A stretch of 64,000 nucleotides of DNA from Cutaneotrichosporon cavernicola (lineage: Eukaryota; Basidiomycota; Tremellomycetes; Trichosporonales; Trichosporonaceae), in the NCBI RefSeq assembly GCF_030864355.1, contig NC_083393.1:1984001-2048000 (forward strand). Reading direction: 5' to 3'. Shown piece after piece: positions 1-10,223 of the stretch. The notes under the pieces were generated by a model that did no database searches, had not been told where the DNA came from, and saw nothing but the letters and a program-made list of their open reading frames with translations. The position numbers and the translations under genes were made by a program. Every line of letters begins with the position of its first letter. The first letter of the stretch is position 1.

Positions 1-2205
1 GAGGGCACGGGGCGGCCGACCCTCCTCGATGGCACCGGGCGAGTGGATCTGGATCACAGGCGGCTGTACCCTAGGAGGCGTGTGGGCCCCACCGAGAGTC
101 CCGTTCGACACCGTTAAGTATTTGCTCGGGATGCGAGGGACTGGAGGTTGTGCCACTGGTATCTGGAGGGCGCGGCGGAGCGACTTGACAGATGCCCTCT
201 TGTTTAACATACCCAGGCGAGACGGCGCGGTACCGAACGGGCGTGGTGGCGTGGTAGGCTTGTAGAAGAACGACTTGGAGTAGTCTATCGGGCAAGAGTC
301 GTCGAAGGGGTCAATCTCGTGCATCGTGCCCGTTGACGAAGTTGATTCGACTGACTCGCGGGACTTGTGCTGCTTCTCGTCTTGGTCCGAGTTCCAACCA
401 GCGAACTGGGCGCCTTGAGCGCTCCAGTCGAAGCGGGGAGCCAGGATCGGGGTGGTCGAAGTCGAGGCCGAGGCCGAGGGTACAGGCGCTTCGGATGGGC
501 CAGCCCAGAACGAGGCACGAATTGCGCCCAGCGACTTGCGGGCCTTTAACACCATATATCCGATACTCGACGTGGACGCCGCGTCGTTCATTGGTGGTAT
601 AGGAAGAGGGGGGAGGTCTTGGGCGTCGTTTGAGATCGAGTCGCAGACGACTGGTGCGACCCTCTGCAGCAAAGGTGCAGCTGTGACGGCTGGGGTGATG
701 GCGAACGGGACAGCGGACTTTTGCTTGCGCAACACTGGGACCGACTTGCTGGCGCGCAATGGGGATGCGGGTAACATGACCGGTTTCGCAAGCTTTGGTG
801 GCGAGATTATGCTCTCAGACATCGCCTCGGCAAGGCTGGCTTCCCGCAAGATGATCTTCCTCGGGGTGCGGATGGGAGGAGCTGCGCGAACCGCTGGCGC
901 ACGCTTCGCAACCCTCAGACGCGCAGCTGGGGATGGTGAGGCCGGCATCATTGGTTTACGACTTGGTGGGGATGGCGACATGACGTTGAAGACGGGGACG
1001 AGTGCGGTGGGCTTGGGGTTGGGTGTTGGGGAGCTGTGAGGATCAAACTCGTCCTCGCTGTCGTCATCGTCGTACTCGACGGTTGACGCTAAGATGCGCT
1101 GTCCGATAGCCGCAGCCTCGGCCTCTGCTTGCGAAATCTCCTCCGATTCAGCGATCGATTCACCGTCCGTCTCGACTGTCGGGCCGGAGCCGATGTCAAG
1201 ATCGGCTAAGAGCTGGTCCGTGTCCACGAGCGGCGGTGATTCCACCGCTCGAACAGGACCGAGGGATGGGCTGCTCCGCACACTTGTCCCCGAGACGACA
1301 CTGTCAGAGTCCGAGTCGCCGCTCTGGTACATCTGGGCGTATAAGTCGTCAGCCTCTTGTGACTCGTAGTCGTCAGGCAGCCGGCCCCAGTCGAACGCGT
1401 CGTCGACAAAGTGCGGCTGCTCACGTTGAGGTGGAGAGAAGCTGGGCGGGGAGAACATGGCGGCGATGGAAGGAGGTACCTCGCGCTGGAACGCCGTCGT
1501 ATGAGCAGGCGCCGTTGGAGGTTGCCTTTCGCGGTGGAGAGAGTAGTACTCGGGCGGGATGTCCTCCTTCTCTGGCGACCTGGGGTGTTTGCGGACAAGC
1601 TCCATGTTTGACTTTGCCTTGCGGACACCGCGACCATGCTGCGCGAGGCCTAACCCAACGCCATCGGTCGAGTTGCGAGTCGGCGGGCTGATCGCCGCAA
1701 TGTGCTTCCCCATCGCCTCTGCGGCAGCGCGATCAAGGATATCTGGACGCCAGAACGAGTCGGCCGCCTGTGGGATACCTTGCCCGGGCCCTGCGGCTAA
1801 CCGGCGTTTCCGCACCTCATTCAGCATTGCCGTTGCGTCCTGTAATGCGACGTTGCGTAACACGCTGCTGCTCGAACGGAGTGGCTCGCTAGGTCGTGTG
1901 AGGTGACGGACCTGTACAGATGCGCTTGGGTCGAGTCCCATGGCAGCGTACATGTTGGCGAGTTCAGCCGACTCGTCGTCATCTAGACGGGTCTTGAGTC
2001 TTGGTCGCACCCGCTCCGCTTCTGGTGTGAAGACACGCGTCTCCTTGTACCCAGCTTGACGAAGGAGGATTTCCAAGGAGGCGTATTCTGGGAGCGGTGC
2101 GGATGGGACTTCATCGTCGATCGAGCTCGATGCGGGCGAGACGGTTCCTGGTGGACGCTGCCGCACAGGTTTGCGAGAGAGCGATGAGGGATAGCGGCCC
2201 GTCAT
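1..2205 (-). CDS. large disordered protein, unknown function (3' end outside window)
   Basis: One frame stays open from the ATG at 2205 to the window edge at position 1, about 735 codons with no stop; the C-terminus lies outside. I do not recognise a family with certainty. Only the N-terminal ~100 residues look folded: a short conserved-looking segment around residues 43-58 (EYASLEILLRQAGYKE), then a helical stretch DDDESAELANMYAAMG. The rest is rich in Ser, Pro and acidic residues and reads as intrinsically disordered, with SPxP-type sites that cyclin-dependent or MAP kinases could use (inference). No membrane segment or signal peptide is seen. No intron was needed to keep the frame. The long open frame in a GC-rich genome and the biased codon use support a real gene; the function is unknown. 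Confidence 0.75.
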   Translation of the reverse strand, partial: MTGRYPSSLSRKPVRQRPPGTVSPASSSIDDEVPSAPLPEYASLEILLRQAGYKETRVFTPEAERVRPRLKTRLDDDESAELANMYAAMGLDPSASVQVRHLTRPSEPLRSSSSVLRNVALQDATAMLNEVRKRRLAAGPGQGIPQAADSFWRPDILDRAAAEAMGKHIAAISPPTRNSTDGVGLGLAQHGRGVRKAKSNMELVRKHPRSPEKEDIPPEYYSLHRERQPPTAPAHTTAFQREVPPSIAAMFSPPSFSPPQREQPHFVDDAFDWGRLPDDYESQEADDLYAQMYQSGDSDSDSVVSGTSVRSSPSLGPVRAVESPPLVDTDQLLADLDIGSGPTVETDGESIAESEEISQAEAEAAAIGQRILASTVEYDDDDSEDEFDPHSSPTPNPKPTALVPVFNVMSPSPPSRKPMMPASPSPAARLRVAKRAPAVRAAPPIRTPRKIILREASLAEAMSESIISPPKLAKPVMLPASPLRASKSVPVLRKQKSAVPFAITPAVTAAPLLQRVAPVVCDSISNDAQDLPPLPIPPMNDAASTSSIGYMVLKARKSLGAIRASFWAGPSEAPVPSASASTSTTPILAPRFDWSAQGAQFAGWNSDQDEKQHKSRESVESTSSTGTMHEIDPFDDSCPIDYSKSFFYKPTTPPRPFGTAPSRLGMLNKRASVKSLRRALQIPVAQPPVPRIPSKYLTVSNGTLGGAHTPPRVQPPVIQIHSPGAIEEGRPPRAL

Positions 2206-4038
2206 GTTTCAACTTGGAGTGAGTAAATGTGTGTTCGAGGATGGGCGTTGTTTGCTCCTCACCATACAGACTGGCCTTTGGGCCAAAGGGGTGGCTTGTG
2301 ACGGGAGGATTTGTGTTTGGACGGGGGCAGGTGTCACTGCCCTTGCGCACAGACGACGTTGATTAGAGATGGAGGGAAGAAGATGCGAGAGAGGTGTCGC
2401 TAAGTCGCGTGTTTGATTGTGTGGTCGTGCGTCGAGTTCAAGTCACCAAACAGTGATGCCCAATCCTAGGGAAGGTGTGCAGAGGCGGTAGGGTTGCGAC
2501 GGGGGCGTTGGCGACGCGTATCGCCAAGGGTACGCCGGAGTGCAGTTGTCGAGTTGTGATGGATCTCGATACAGTGATCTCCTGTTGAGATGAGAAGAGA
2601 TGAGATGCGATGGGATGAGATGAGGTTTGCGTTGATGTAAGAATGAGAGAGATGGGGGATGGTGAAGGGGGAAGGGGATTGAGTGATGTTAGTTGAGAGT
2701 GTACAAAAGGTACAAGACAAGGTTACGGGCAGCCAGACTGTTCCCTCTAAACACAGCAACCCCCCTCCTGCAGGGTAAATTACTTCACCCTGGAGTAACG
2801 TACCTTGGACCATGACATTATTCAACTCTAAACAATGTCCGAGCCACAAAATCAGTCACGCTCTCTCACACCAAAACTAATCTACTCGCCATCTCATCAC
2901 TATAGTTGGCTGTTCTTGACGTGCTGGTTATTCCAGTGAACAAGCCGCCCCCGCCCCCGTCACTCTGTAACGTGCGCGGCATGCAACACCACAGAATCTC
3001 AATTACTCGGCGCTTGGGTTGTTTAGACTAGGGGTCAGTGCTTTGACGTGGCTTCCCGAGACCAACTGTTTCTAACCCTCGGCCCCAAGCCAGTGTGCTG
3101 AAGCTAATGACGGAAGCGTGCGCACTCATACAGTTTCAGTGGATTTACAATGTCGTCCGTGTTCCACTTGCTACCATTCTCGTACTCGTTGAAGTTGTGC
3201 CGACGTTACCCAACATGAGCAATGGTCATCAAGGTGGGCTACCCTGTCTCCCACCAGGTCACCCGCTTGCCCAACTTGGGAGATTCGCTGTCCAACATTA
3301 TGAACTGATGATCACCAACATGGCAACATGGCGACATGGTCACGTTGCCTGAAAATGACTCGTTCCTTGCTCACTTTTTAGTCTCACGTCAGGATATGAC
3401 AACCTGACCCACGGCACAAGCGTACAGAAACGTTCGGCGGTTCCGATGTAGCAGACGATTCTTCGAGGCATGGCAACTTGAGCATGGGAGACAGAGTCGC
3501 AACCGAGTCAACGGCCCTTCGACTTGGAAATAGATGGTATGTGATTCAGCCACCTGCTTGAGCTGTGGCGAGCCGTCACACTCAGTGTGCTCAGCAGTCT
3601 TGCTCTCCTCCACCTCCACCTGCGAGCCAGCCGCAGCTTGTGTTCCGCACCTTGACTGCTGCAATTCAGAGCAGCCAGAGTCGCAGCTGCAGCCGAGTTG
3701 GCGGACGTGTCCGCGGCATGTGTTCAACATGAGGCGTTACGTGACTGTCATGAGATGTAACGATATGGGAACGGCCAGCCATCTGTATCCCGTCGACGTA
3801 TCCCTTGGACTTGGGAATGCATAGGATTATACAGTACAGAACATTACGCGTTGACAAAGTCAACAGGACAGCTGTCGACACGACATGACACAACCATTAT
3901 GGATCACGTGGCATTACCTAAGCAAAGTGTCATCAATCTCTGGTTGTCAGGCCCACCTCAGGTTCACCTCCGCACCGCGTGCTACATGGACTTGGACTGC
4001 ACATCCTCTTCTTCTAGACCAAATCATCTAGCAGGAGC
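2206..4038. other. intergenic, divergent promoter region
   Basis: This 1.8-kb gap lies between two divergent genes. It holds purine-rich GAGATGA repeats at about 2587-2624 and otherwise nothing I can assign. Short open frames at 3095-3352 and 3389-3824 lack family similarity and codon bias. Confidence 0.5.
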
Positions 4039-5452
4039 ATGTCCACCCTCCTTGGCCCCATCCCCGGCCCCGCCGCCTGGACGTTCACCCAAGGCTTCCT
4101 CTTCGGACAGGCGACCGTCATCCTCCTTGGCCTCCTCTTCGTGCGCTATGTCGTCTTCTCCGCCGCCGATGCCGTTGATCCCGTTGCCTGGCGCCAGCGC
4201 CGCCAAGAGCGGGCCAAGGTAAACTCTACTCTATCTCATCATGGGCTGACGGTAGAAAGCCCTCTTGTCGACGACGGCCGTACCCCCGCCCCCGACGAGT
4301 TACCTTCTTGACAACACAGGGTATGACATGTCGACGCATCCCGCCGAGTCGGCAGACTGGATCAACGTCGTCGGTGCCCAAATCCTCCAGGGATACCGGA
4401 ATGACCTACTGAGCAGTGGGGGCGAGGAGGGCGCGCGCAAGCAGTTTGAACGCTGGCTCAACCCGCCTGGCCGCACACTGTCATGGCTTGTGAGCTGGCG
4501 ACCATCTAGAGCTGACACCAGGACCCGATCGAGGTGACGTCTGTCAACCTCGGCAAGACGTTCCCTCTACTGTCGAATGCGAGAATGCGCCCCGCCGACG
4601 ACCAGGGGAGGATCCGGTGTGAGATCGACGTAGACTTTGCCGACAGTATAAGTCTGATCATCTCGACTGCCGTAGTAGTCAACTTTCCGCGCCCGCGCTT
4701 CGCAGTCCTCCCTGTCCAGATTGGTGTCGAGCTCGTCTCGGTAGGCGGTACGCTGAGCGTGCAGATTCACCACCCAAAGGACGACAGACAGCACCTACAC
4801 GTGTGTCTCCTCCCCGACTTCCACCTCAACTTGAAGACGACCAGTCTGTTGGGAAGCAGGGCAAAGTTGCAAGGTGAGCAGCTGGCATTTTCTCTCCCAG
4901 CTGACTCCAGACATTCCCAAGCTCGAACAACTTATCTTGGCTCGGTTGCGCGCGGTGATCCAGGACCGATTCGTCTTCCCGCACCACCTGACCTTTGGCC
5001 TTCCGCGTCTGCTGTCACGCCCGGAGCCCGACGCCGTGCCAGTGATCCCGACAGAGACGGACCTGCGTACAGTCGCGTTGACCGTGATGTCGCAAGGCAT
5101 CGGGCGGCTGGGGCAGGACTTGGCAGACAGAGTGGCGGCGCTCGCGCCGACAGACAGTGCGAGCGCGATGGCGAGCGAAGACATCGACACGAGTGCGTCG
5201 ACAGTAGATGCCGAGGACGACGAGATTATCATCGCCGAGGAGATTGAGCGTGCACCGCGCCGCCTGCCACCGCAGTTGGCGCCGGTGCGGCCAGGTAACG
5301 TGAGCTCGGCATCTAGCGGCGCGCCCGGCCCTGCGGGAAGCGTGAGCGTGAGCTCGGCGGTGCCGTCCATGACCAAGGAGGAGGTGCGGCGACGCATGCC
5401 GCCCCTGGCGGGCGAGCGGCGGATGGGCGCTCTCAACTCGCATACAAGCTAG
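4039..5452 (+). CDS. MMM1: maintenance of mitochondrial morphology protein 1 (ERMES subunit)
   Basis: Exons 4039-4218, 4256-4489, 4522-4873 and 4911-5452 join to 435 codons plus stop; introns are 37, 32 and 37 nt. MMM1 is the ER-anchored part of the ER-mitochondria encounter structure, a tether that moves phospholipids between the two membranes. The N-terminus carries one membrane segment (about residues 25-42, ATVILLGLLFVRYVVFSA) followed by an Arg-rich stop-transfer WRQRRQERAK. Exons 2-4 encode the lipid-binding SMP domain, with recognisable blocks HPAESADWINVVGAQIL, IEVTSVNLGKTFPLLSNAR and FVFPHHLTFGLP. The last ~100 residues are acidic and disordered. The frame runs through every splice junction in phase, and the first ATG precedes the membrane segment directly. 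Confidence 0.93.
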
Positions 5453-5472
5453 ATGGGAGGTTGAGCAGCTGA

Positions 5473-5500
5473 GTGGGCTGTGGGCTGTGGGCTGTGGGCT
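5473..5500. repeat. tandem 7-mer repeat (GTGGGCT)x4
   Basis: Four perfect copies of GTGGGCT lie just behind the MMM1 stop codon, in the 304-nt gap (5453-5756) before the next gene. Nothing else is assigned in that gap. Confidence 0.9.
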
Positions 5501-5756
5501 GTCAGGGAAAGGTAGCAGGCGTGCTGGTCTGGTTTGATGTAGGCCGCGGGATGATGGAGGAATGCATCTGTATCACCTATTTCCTTTTGGACGATGACCT
5601 CGCGGAAGTAGCGATGTGCGGGGTACGTCGGCAAAGTCCGTAGATCCGCCGCCGGATCGGACCGACGTTTACCGAAATGTCTCCTGCGACATGTCCTCGA
5701 CAAATACATATACGCCAACGACAGTCTTGTGAAACTCTTCTCCTCACCACACCACA

Positions 5757-7406
5757 ATGAAGACGACACACTTCAAGAACGGGCGCATCTTCACAAGCAC
5801 CGCCGATGGGACGCTGCACGACTCCCTCGTAATCGCGGGCGACAAGGTCGTCTTTGTCGGCACCGCGTCCGACGCGACCTCGCACTCTCCATCCGAGGTA
5901 GTCGACTTGGAGGGCAAAGTCGTGCTTCCAGGCATAATCGACGCCCACTCACACCTCATGCTTCTCGGAGGGAGCTTGACCAAAGTCGACTGTCTGGGCA
6001 AGTCGATCCCCCAGATCCAAGCAGCCATCAAGGAGCGATACGAGTCGGACTCAAACGCGTCGACAGTGCTCGGCTGCCAGTTCCAATACGATGCCATTGT
6101 CGAGCTGCCCCACAAGAAATACTTGGACGAAGTGTGTCCCGACAAGCCGTGCATTATCGACAATTCCTCCCTCCACTCTGTGTGGCTCAACAGCGCCGCC
6201 ATGAGTGCAATGGGGATAACAAACGACACGCCCAATCCCAAGGGCGGCGAGTTTGTGCGCGACGAAGCGGGAGAGTTGACGGGATATTTCCGCGAAACTG
6301 CTGTTGTGGATTACGTCTGGCCGTGGGTCGCTGCCCAAACTAGCCTGGCCCAGCGTGAGAGCATGCTTGGAAGAGTGTTTGACGCGTACCTCGCCACCGG
6401 AGTGACTGGGGCGGTTGACTTGGCCACGGTGCCCGACGACCTCGCCGCGTTGGAGGCCTACGCGGCCCACCATGGTCGGTTACCGATCCGTATCGCTTGT
6501 CACTGGCTCATCCGACCTAATGGGACAGACGAGAGCCGTGCCGCCCAAGTCCTCGAAGCGGCCGCGCATCGTGACCGCCTCTCCCATCTTGCGCCATGGC
6601 TATCCGTCGCCGGCATCAAGATTATCAGCGACGGCGTAGTCGATTCATGCACGGCCTTTCTCCGTGATCCCTATCCAAACGGCGAGACGCCAGGCCCCAT
6701 CTGGCCCGGCGACGAGTTGCAGAAAGTCATCACTCTGGCCGACAGCCTCGATTTGCAAGTGGCATGCCATGCGATCGGGGACGCGGCGGTCGACCAGGCC
6801 CTCGATGCTTTCGAGGCCGCTATTGAGGCTAATGGACCGCGCGAGAGACGGCGGCATAGGATCGAGCACCTCGAGTTGGTGGGCGCGGACGCGATTCCAC
6901 GCCTGGCCCGCCTCGGCGTCGTCGCGTCCATGCAGCCCGTGCATGCCGATCCCGTCAAGGTCGTCAACTGGGACGCTCAACTCGCCCACGGGTGCCGGTG
7001 CGATCGCAAGTTCCCGTGGAAGGAGTTTGAGGACGCCAATGCCGACGTCGCATTCGGAAGCGACGCTCCGACCGCACCATACCATCCCCTCCCCAACCTC
7101 TACACCGCCACCACCCGGTTGAGCGCCATCAACCCCTCCCTCCCCGACCCCGTCGATGAGCGGACAAAGAGCCTCGCCAAGCTGTGCGTCAGCCTCGAGA
7201 CGGCGGTGCGGTATTACACCGCCGGCGGAGCGTATTCCATGCGCGCGGATAAGGAGATCGGTACCCTCGAGCCAGGGAAGAGCGCCGACTTTGCCGTCCT
7301 CGCCATCGATCCCTTCGATGGCCGCCTCGACTCACTCCGCAAGGCGCAGAAGGGCGTTGCCGAGACGTGGGTCGCAGGACAGAAGGTTTGGACAAAGGGG
7401 GCATAG
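5757..7406 (+). CDS. metal-dependent amidohydrolase, YtcJ-like (Amidohydro_3)
   Basis: Single exon, 549 aa. The order of motifs matches the amidohydrolase superfamily, YtcJ/Amidohydro_3 branch: an N-terminal beta-sandwich start (FKNGRIFTS), the HxH metal motif in PGIIDAHSHLMLLGG (about residues 59-73), a mid-barrel ACHAIGDAAVDQALDAFE, HRIEHLELV, and the terminal metal Asp in FGSDAPTAPYHPL. The C-terminal strand IGTLEPGKSADFAVL closes the composite beta-domain as usual. These enzymes hydrolyse amide or related C-N bonds, but substrates of the fungal YtcJ-like members are mostly unknown, so no substrate is assigned. All expected metal residues are present, so it should be active. No signal peptide, so probably cytosolic. 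The start at 5757 directly precedes the conserved first strand. Confidence 0.88.
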   Translation: MKTTHFKNGRIFTSTADGTLHDSLVIAGDKVVFVGTASDATSHSPSEVVDLEGKVVLPGIIDAHSHLMLLGGSLTKVDCLGKSIPQIQAAIKERYESDSNASTVLGCQFQYDAIVELPHKKYLDEVCPDKPCIIDNSSLHSVWLNSAAMSAMGITNDTPNPKGGEFVRDEAGELTGYFRETAVVDYVWPWVAAQTSLAQRESMLGRVFDAYLATGVTGAVDLATVPDDLAALEAYAAHHGRLPIRIACHWLIRPNGTDESRAAQVLEAAAHRDRLSHLAPWLSVAGIKIISDGVVDSCTAFLRDPYPNGETPGPIWPGDELQKVITLADSLDLQVACHAIGDAAVDQALDAFEAAIEANGPRERRRHRIEHLELVGADAIPRLARLGVVASMQPVHADPVKVVNWDAQLAHGCRCDRKFPWKEFEDANADVAFGSDAPTAPYHPLPNLYTATTRLSAINPSLPDPVDERTKSLAKLCVSLETAVRYYTAGGAYSMRADKEIGTLEPGKSADFAVLAIDPFDGRLDSLRKAQKGVAETWVAGQKVWTKGA

Positions 7407-7450
7407 AAATCCACATGCATACAGTCAAATGATACAGGTAGTCTGTCCGT

Positions 7451-9582
7451 CTATCCGAGTCTATCCACAGGTAAGGAAGGAGAGTATGCGCGCTCGTCGC
7501 GCTCCGGAGATGGGGACAAGGTGCGCGGGGCTTGGTCCTGCGAGGCCGAGGCCTCGGGGGGTCGTGAGGGCTGAGTCGCCCACGTCGCGTACCTGCGCCC
7601 GTCCGAGTTCGGGGTGTTGGTCCCACTAGACGTCACGAAGAATGGCGACGGCACCGACCCGGGGGGAAGGTCGTCGCGCGGCTCGTCCGAGACACTCAAA
7701 ACGCTGTCCTCACGCAGCTTGCGCGGATCCGCGTTGGCCGCCTCCATATCGGCCTGTACTTTCTGCCCCTTCCGCTGCTCACGCTTCTTCGACTTGTTCT
7801 GCTTTCCCTTGTACCGCGTCTTCGTAGCGTCTTCTGTCTGATCAGGGAGCTCCGCAACCTCAACGTCACTGGGGACGATCGGGGGCTGGCAGGTGTCTAT
7901 CGGCTGCCGGTCACGGCTGCGCTGCATACGCCCTCGTCCCTCCACACCAGCGCCACTGCGGTCCAGCGCATCCTTGTATGCCTCAAGGCGCTTGGGTGTA
8001 GCACCGTGCCCGTCACGCATGAGCCCGTGCGTCACGGGAATGCGGCGGCGGGCCAGCGCCTCCTTCCCACGTTTGACCCAGTAGGCGTGCGCCGCCGCGT
8101 CCTTGAACCAGGGCACGAAGCCCTCGTCGCTCGGCAGGTCAGCGAGCGTAATCGTGTGGCTTGGGTGCTCGGCGATCATTTCCGGCGTGTTGATGTGGCC
8201 CGCGCGCACCCACCCCGGGACGTTGTCGACACCGCGCAGTGCCTCCAGGATTCCAATGACGCCGAGGAGGATATTGTCCATTCCCGGCTCTTCCGAGCCG
8301 TCCGCCGTGGTGGGCGTAACGCCAATGTCTGTTGTGGTCGACCACAGGTGATCGGCCGCGCTCCGCGCTTTCGTGAATTCGGGCCTGTCGTATTCCGGGA
8401 TAATCACCTGCGACCACGGCTGGTGCATGGCCTTCAAAGGGCTGTCGTCGAGCAGCACTGTCGTCTTCTCGTCGTACGCCTTGAACTCGTCCGTGACCTT
8501 GCGTAGGTCCTTGACGGTCTGGACCTTTTGGCCTGGCTTTAGTCTTGAAAACGGAGCGACTCACGATACGCAGCCTGGCTGAGGCCCATCTTGTCACGTG
8601 CCCACACGTTGAGGAGGCGGCCCTCGCCTCGCGCCTCGCTTCCCTCCCTCTCGCTTCCCTCCTCCTCGCTTCCCTCCTTCTCTTCATGCGGCTCCGTTTT
8701 CCACACGCCTCTGTACAGGTCCGGTTCAAACGTCGACTCGACCATGTTGCGCACATTGTGTGGCTGCGCCGACGACCACACGAGTACCTCGTACCCACGG
8801 CCGTCGGGGTCGTTGCCGAAAAGATAAGAAAGGAAGTTGGCGAGGAAGGGGCGAGGGTATGCTGTGCGGGAAGTGGATCCTCTCTCGTTGCGATATACCA
8901 GCGCCCCGTTGAGATCGAGGACGAGGAGCTTGGGGACCGCCGGGCCGGAAGTGGTGTAACGCTCGCACGAGTACGCTATGTACAGCGGTCGGGGAGGTTT
9001 TAGCTGAAACGTGTCGCGGGTACGCGAGCTGCGCGGATATTCGTTCCGGTGGGAGCGGAACTTGCCAACGAGCCCGGGTGGCGTCGCGCGGTTGCTGAAC
9101 CCGCGCGAAGGAGGGCTTTGGGATGTCGGTGGGCCAGGGCGATCGGACTGGTAAGAGGAGTAGCTTGTGGTTTTGTAGGCTGTATGCCTGCTGCCGGAGT
9201 AGGCTTGCTTGGTGCGGTCCTCAGCAGCATGTCCCTCAGAGAAGCGGTCCCGACGGTTGTAGTTGCTGTTGCTCTGACCACCGTTGTTCATGCCGTCGTT
9301 GTGGCGGGACCAGTCACCATCGCGATCGTCGAACTGGTCTGGCTGGTTCACACCCCCGGTGGTGCGATTTTGGTATGAACGGTCCTGCTGGTACGGGCCA
9401 TCGTCCTCGTCATAAACGGCGCCATACGTCGCCTGGAACGGAGCGCTGGACCATGTTGATCGTCTTGCGTCGCGCCAGTCGACGTGCATGGCCTCGAACT
9501 CGCGTGTCGGCTCTCTTGGAGGTTGTCGCCCGCGGGCCTGTGGCCGTGTCATATTGCGCAGTTGTGGGAGAAGACGGCGCAT
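7451..9582 (-). CDS. FCP1-homology (NIF) domain protein with DLNG active-site variant
   Basis: Two exons, 9582-8565 and 8532-7451, with a 32-nt intron; about 699 aa. The N-terminal ~215 residues are a disordered RNA-binding-like region rich in Arg, Gln, Tyr and Asn. The HAD-type FCP1-homology domain follows: strand LLVLDLNGALVYRN (about residues 219-232), YEVLVWSSAQPHNVRNMV, and after the intron KTTVLLDDSPLKAMHQPWS. Active FCP1/SCP phosphatases carry DxDxT; here the first Asp is kept but the second is Asn and Thr is missing (DLNGA), so catalysis on RNA polymerase II tails is doubtful. The C-terminus is a basic and acidic tail. The frame is open to an ATG at 9648, but a TATA-like site at 9665-9671 makes 9582 or 9552 the better start. 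Confidence 0.82.
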
Positions 9583-9664
9583 GCGTGAGTTAAGAGGGAG
9601 GCGGGAGGAAGATGAGGAGGGGGCGTGAACACAACGTGACGGGGGCAAATTTCTGGTGGCGAAT

Positions 9665-9671
9665 CTTATAA
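9665..9671 (-). promoter_or_regulatory. TATA-like element
   Basis: On the minus strand the sequence reads TTATAAG about 85 nt upstream of the chosen ATG of the FCP1-homology gene. It is the only TATA-like motif near this start and argues against the more upstream ATG at 9648. Weak evidence on its own. Confidence 0.35.
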
Positions 9672-10223
9672 GGATGGTTTAATTGACGTCAGTGCCAGAT
9701 GCCAAGAGAGCGCTTGATAGCTTGAGAGTTGAGTTGAGAGCTTGAGCACAAATACAGAAATGCCATCAGCGTCAAGACGTTTATCACATTCTCAAAGACT
9801 GGCGCAGATAGGGAGACGTTGGGCTCTGAACTGCGACACATTGGAACGCCGAGTATCGCCTACGTGCTATTCTAACCTTTGCTGATGGCTCACTCCTCAC
9901 TCCTTGAAAGCTCAACTCGAACCCCAGTCGTGATAGAATCTTGTCGTCGGAGTTGGAAGCCGACCGGGAGTACGACCGCAAGTACGGGCCCATGCCAGCC
10001 CATGCCAGCCCATGCCAGCCCATGCCAGCCCATGCGCTCCCACGCAGTTCGGCACTGTGGGGATACCTGCAACATTCAGGTTCCGTGAATCGCAGTCTCC
10101 CGCCGGAACGTCGGAGGAGGCCGACGACGGAAGCACGTCACCTGGCCGAGATGAATAAATAGCTCGCCGGAGTCAAGGCCGTTGGTCGTCTAATTCTATC
10201 CACGGCTTGGGCCAGAGAGCACC
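9672..10223. other. divergent intergenic region
   Basis: Shared upstream region of the FCP1-homology gene and the MFS transporter. Apart from the 10-mer repeat at 9989-10035 I see no feature here. Confidence 0.45.
9989..10035. repeat. tandem 10-mer repeat (CCCATGCCAG)x4
   Basis: Four perfect copies of CCCATGCCAG and a partial fifth, about 190 nt before the MFS transporter start. It is not part of a supported coding frame. Confidence 0.9.

Noticed and set aside
452..1039. 195-codon plus-strand open frame
   Set aside because: Lies inside the long minus-strand coding frame and is Gly/Ala-rich, as expected for an antisense shadow.
9989..10035. Repeats as a CRISPR array
   Set aside because: Short direct tandem units without spacers in a eukaryotic genome.
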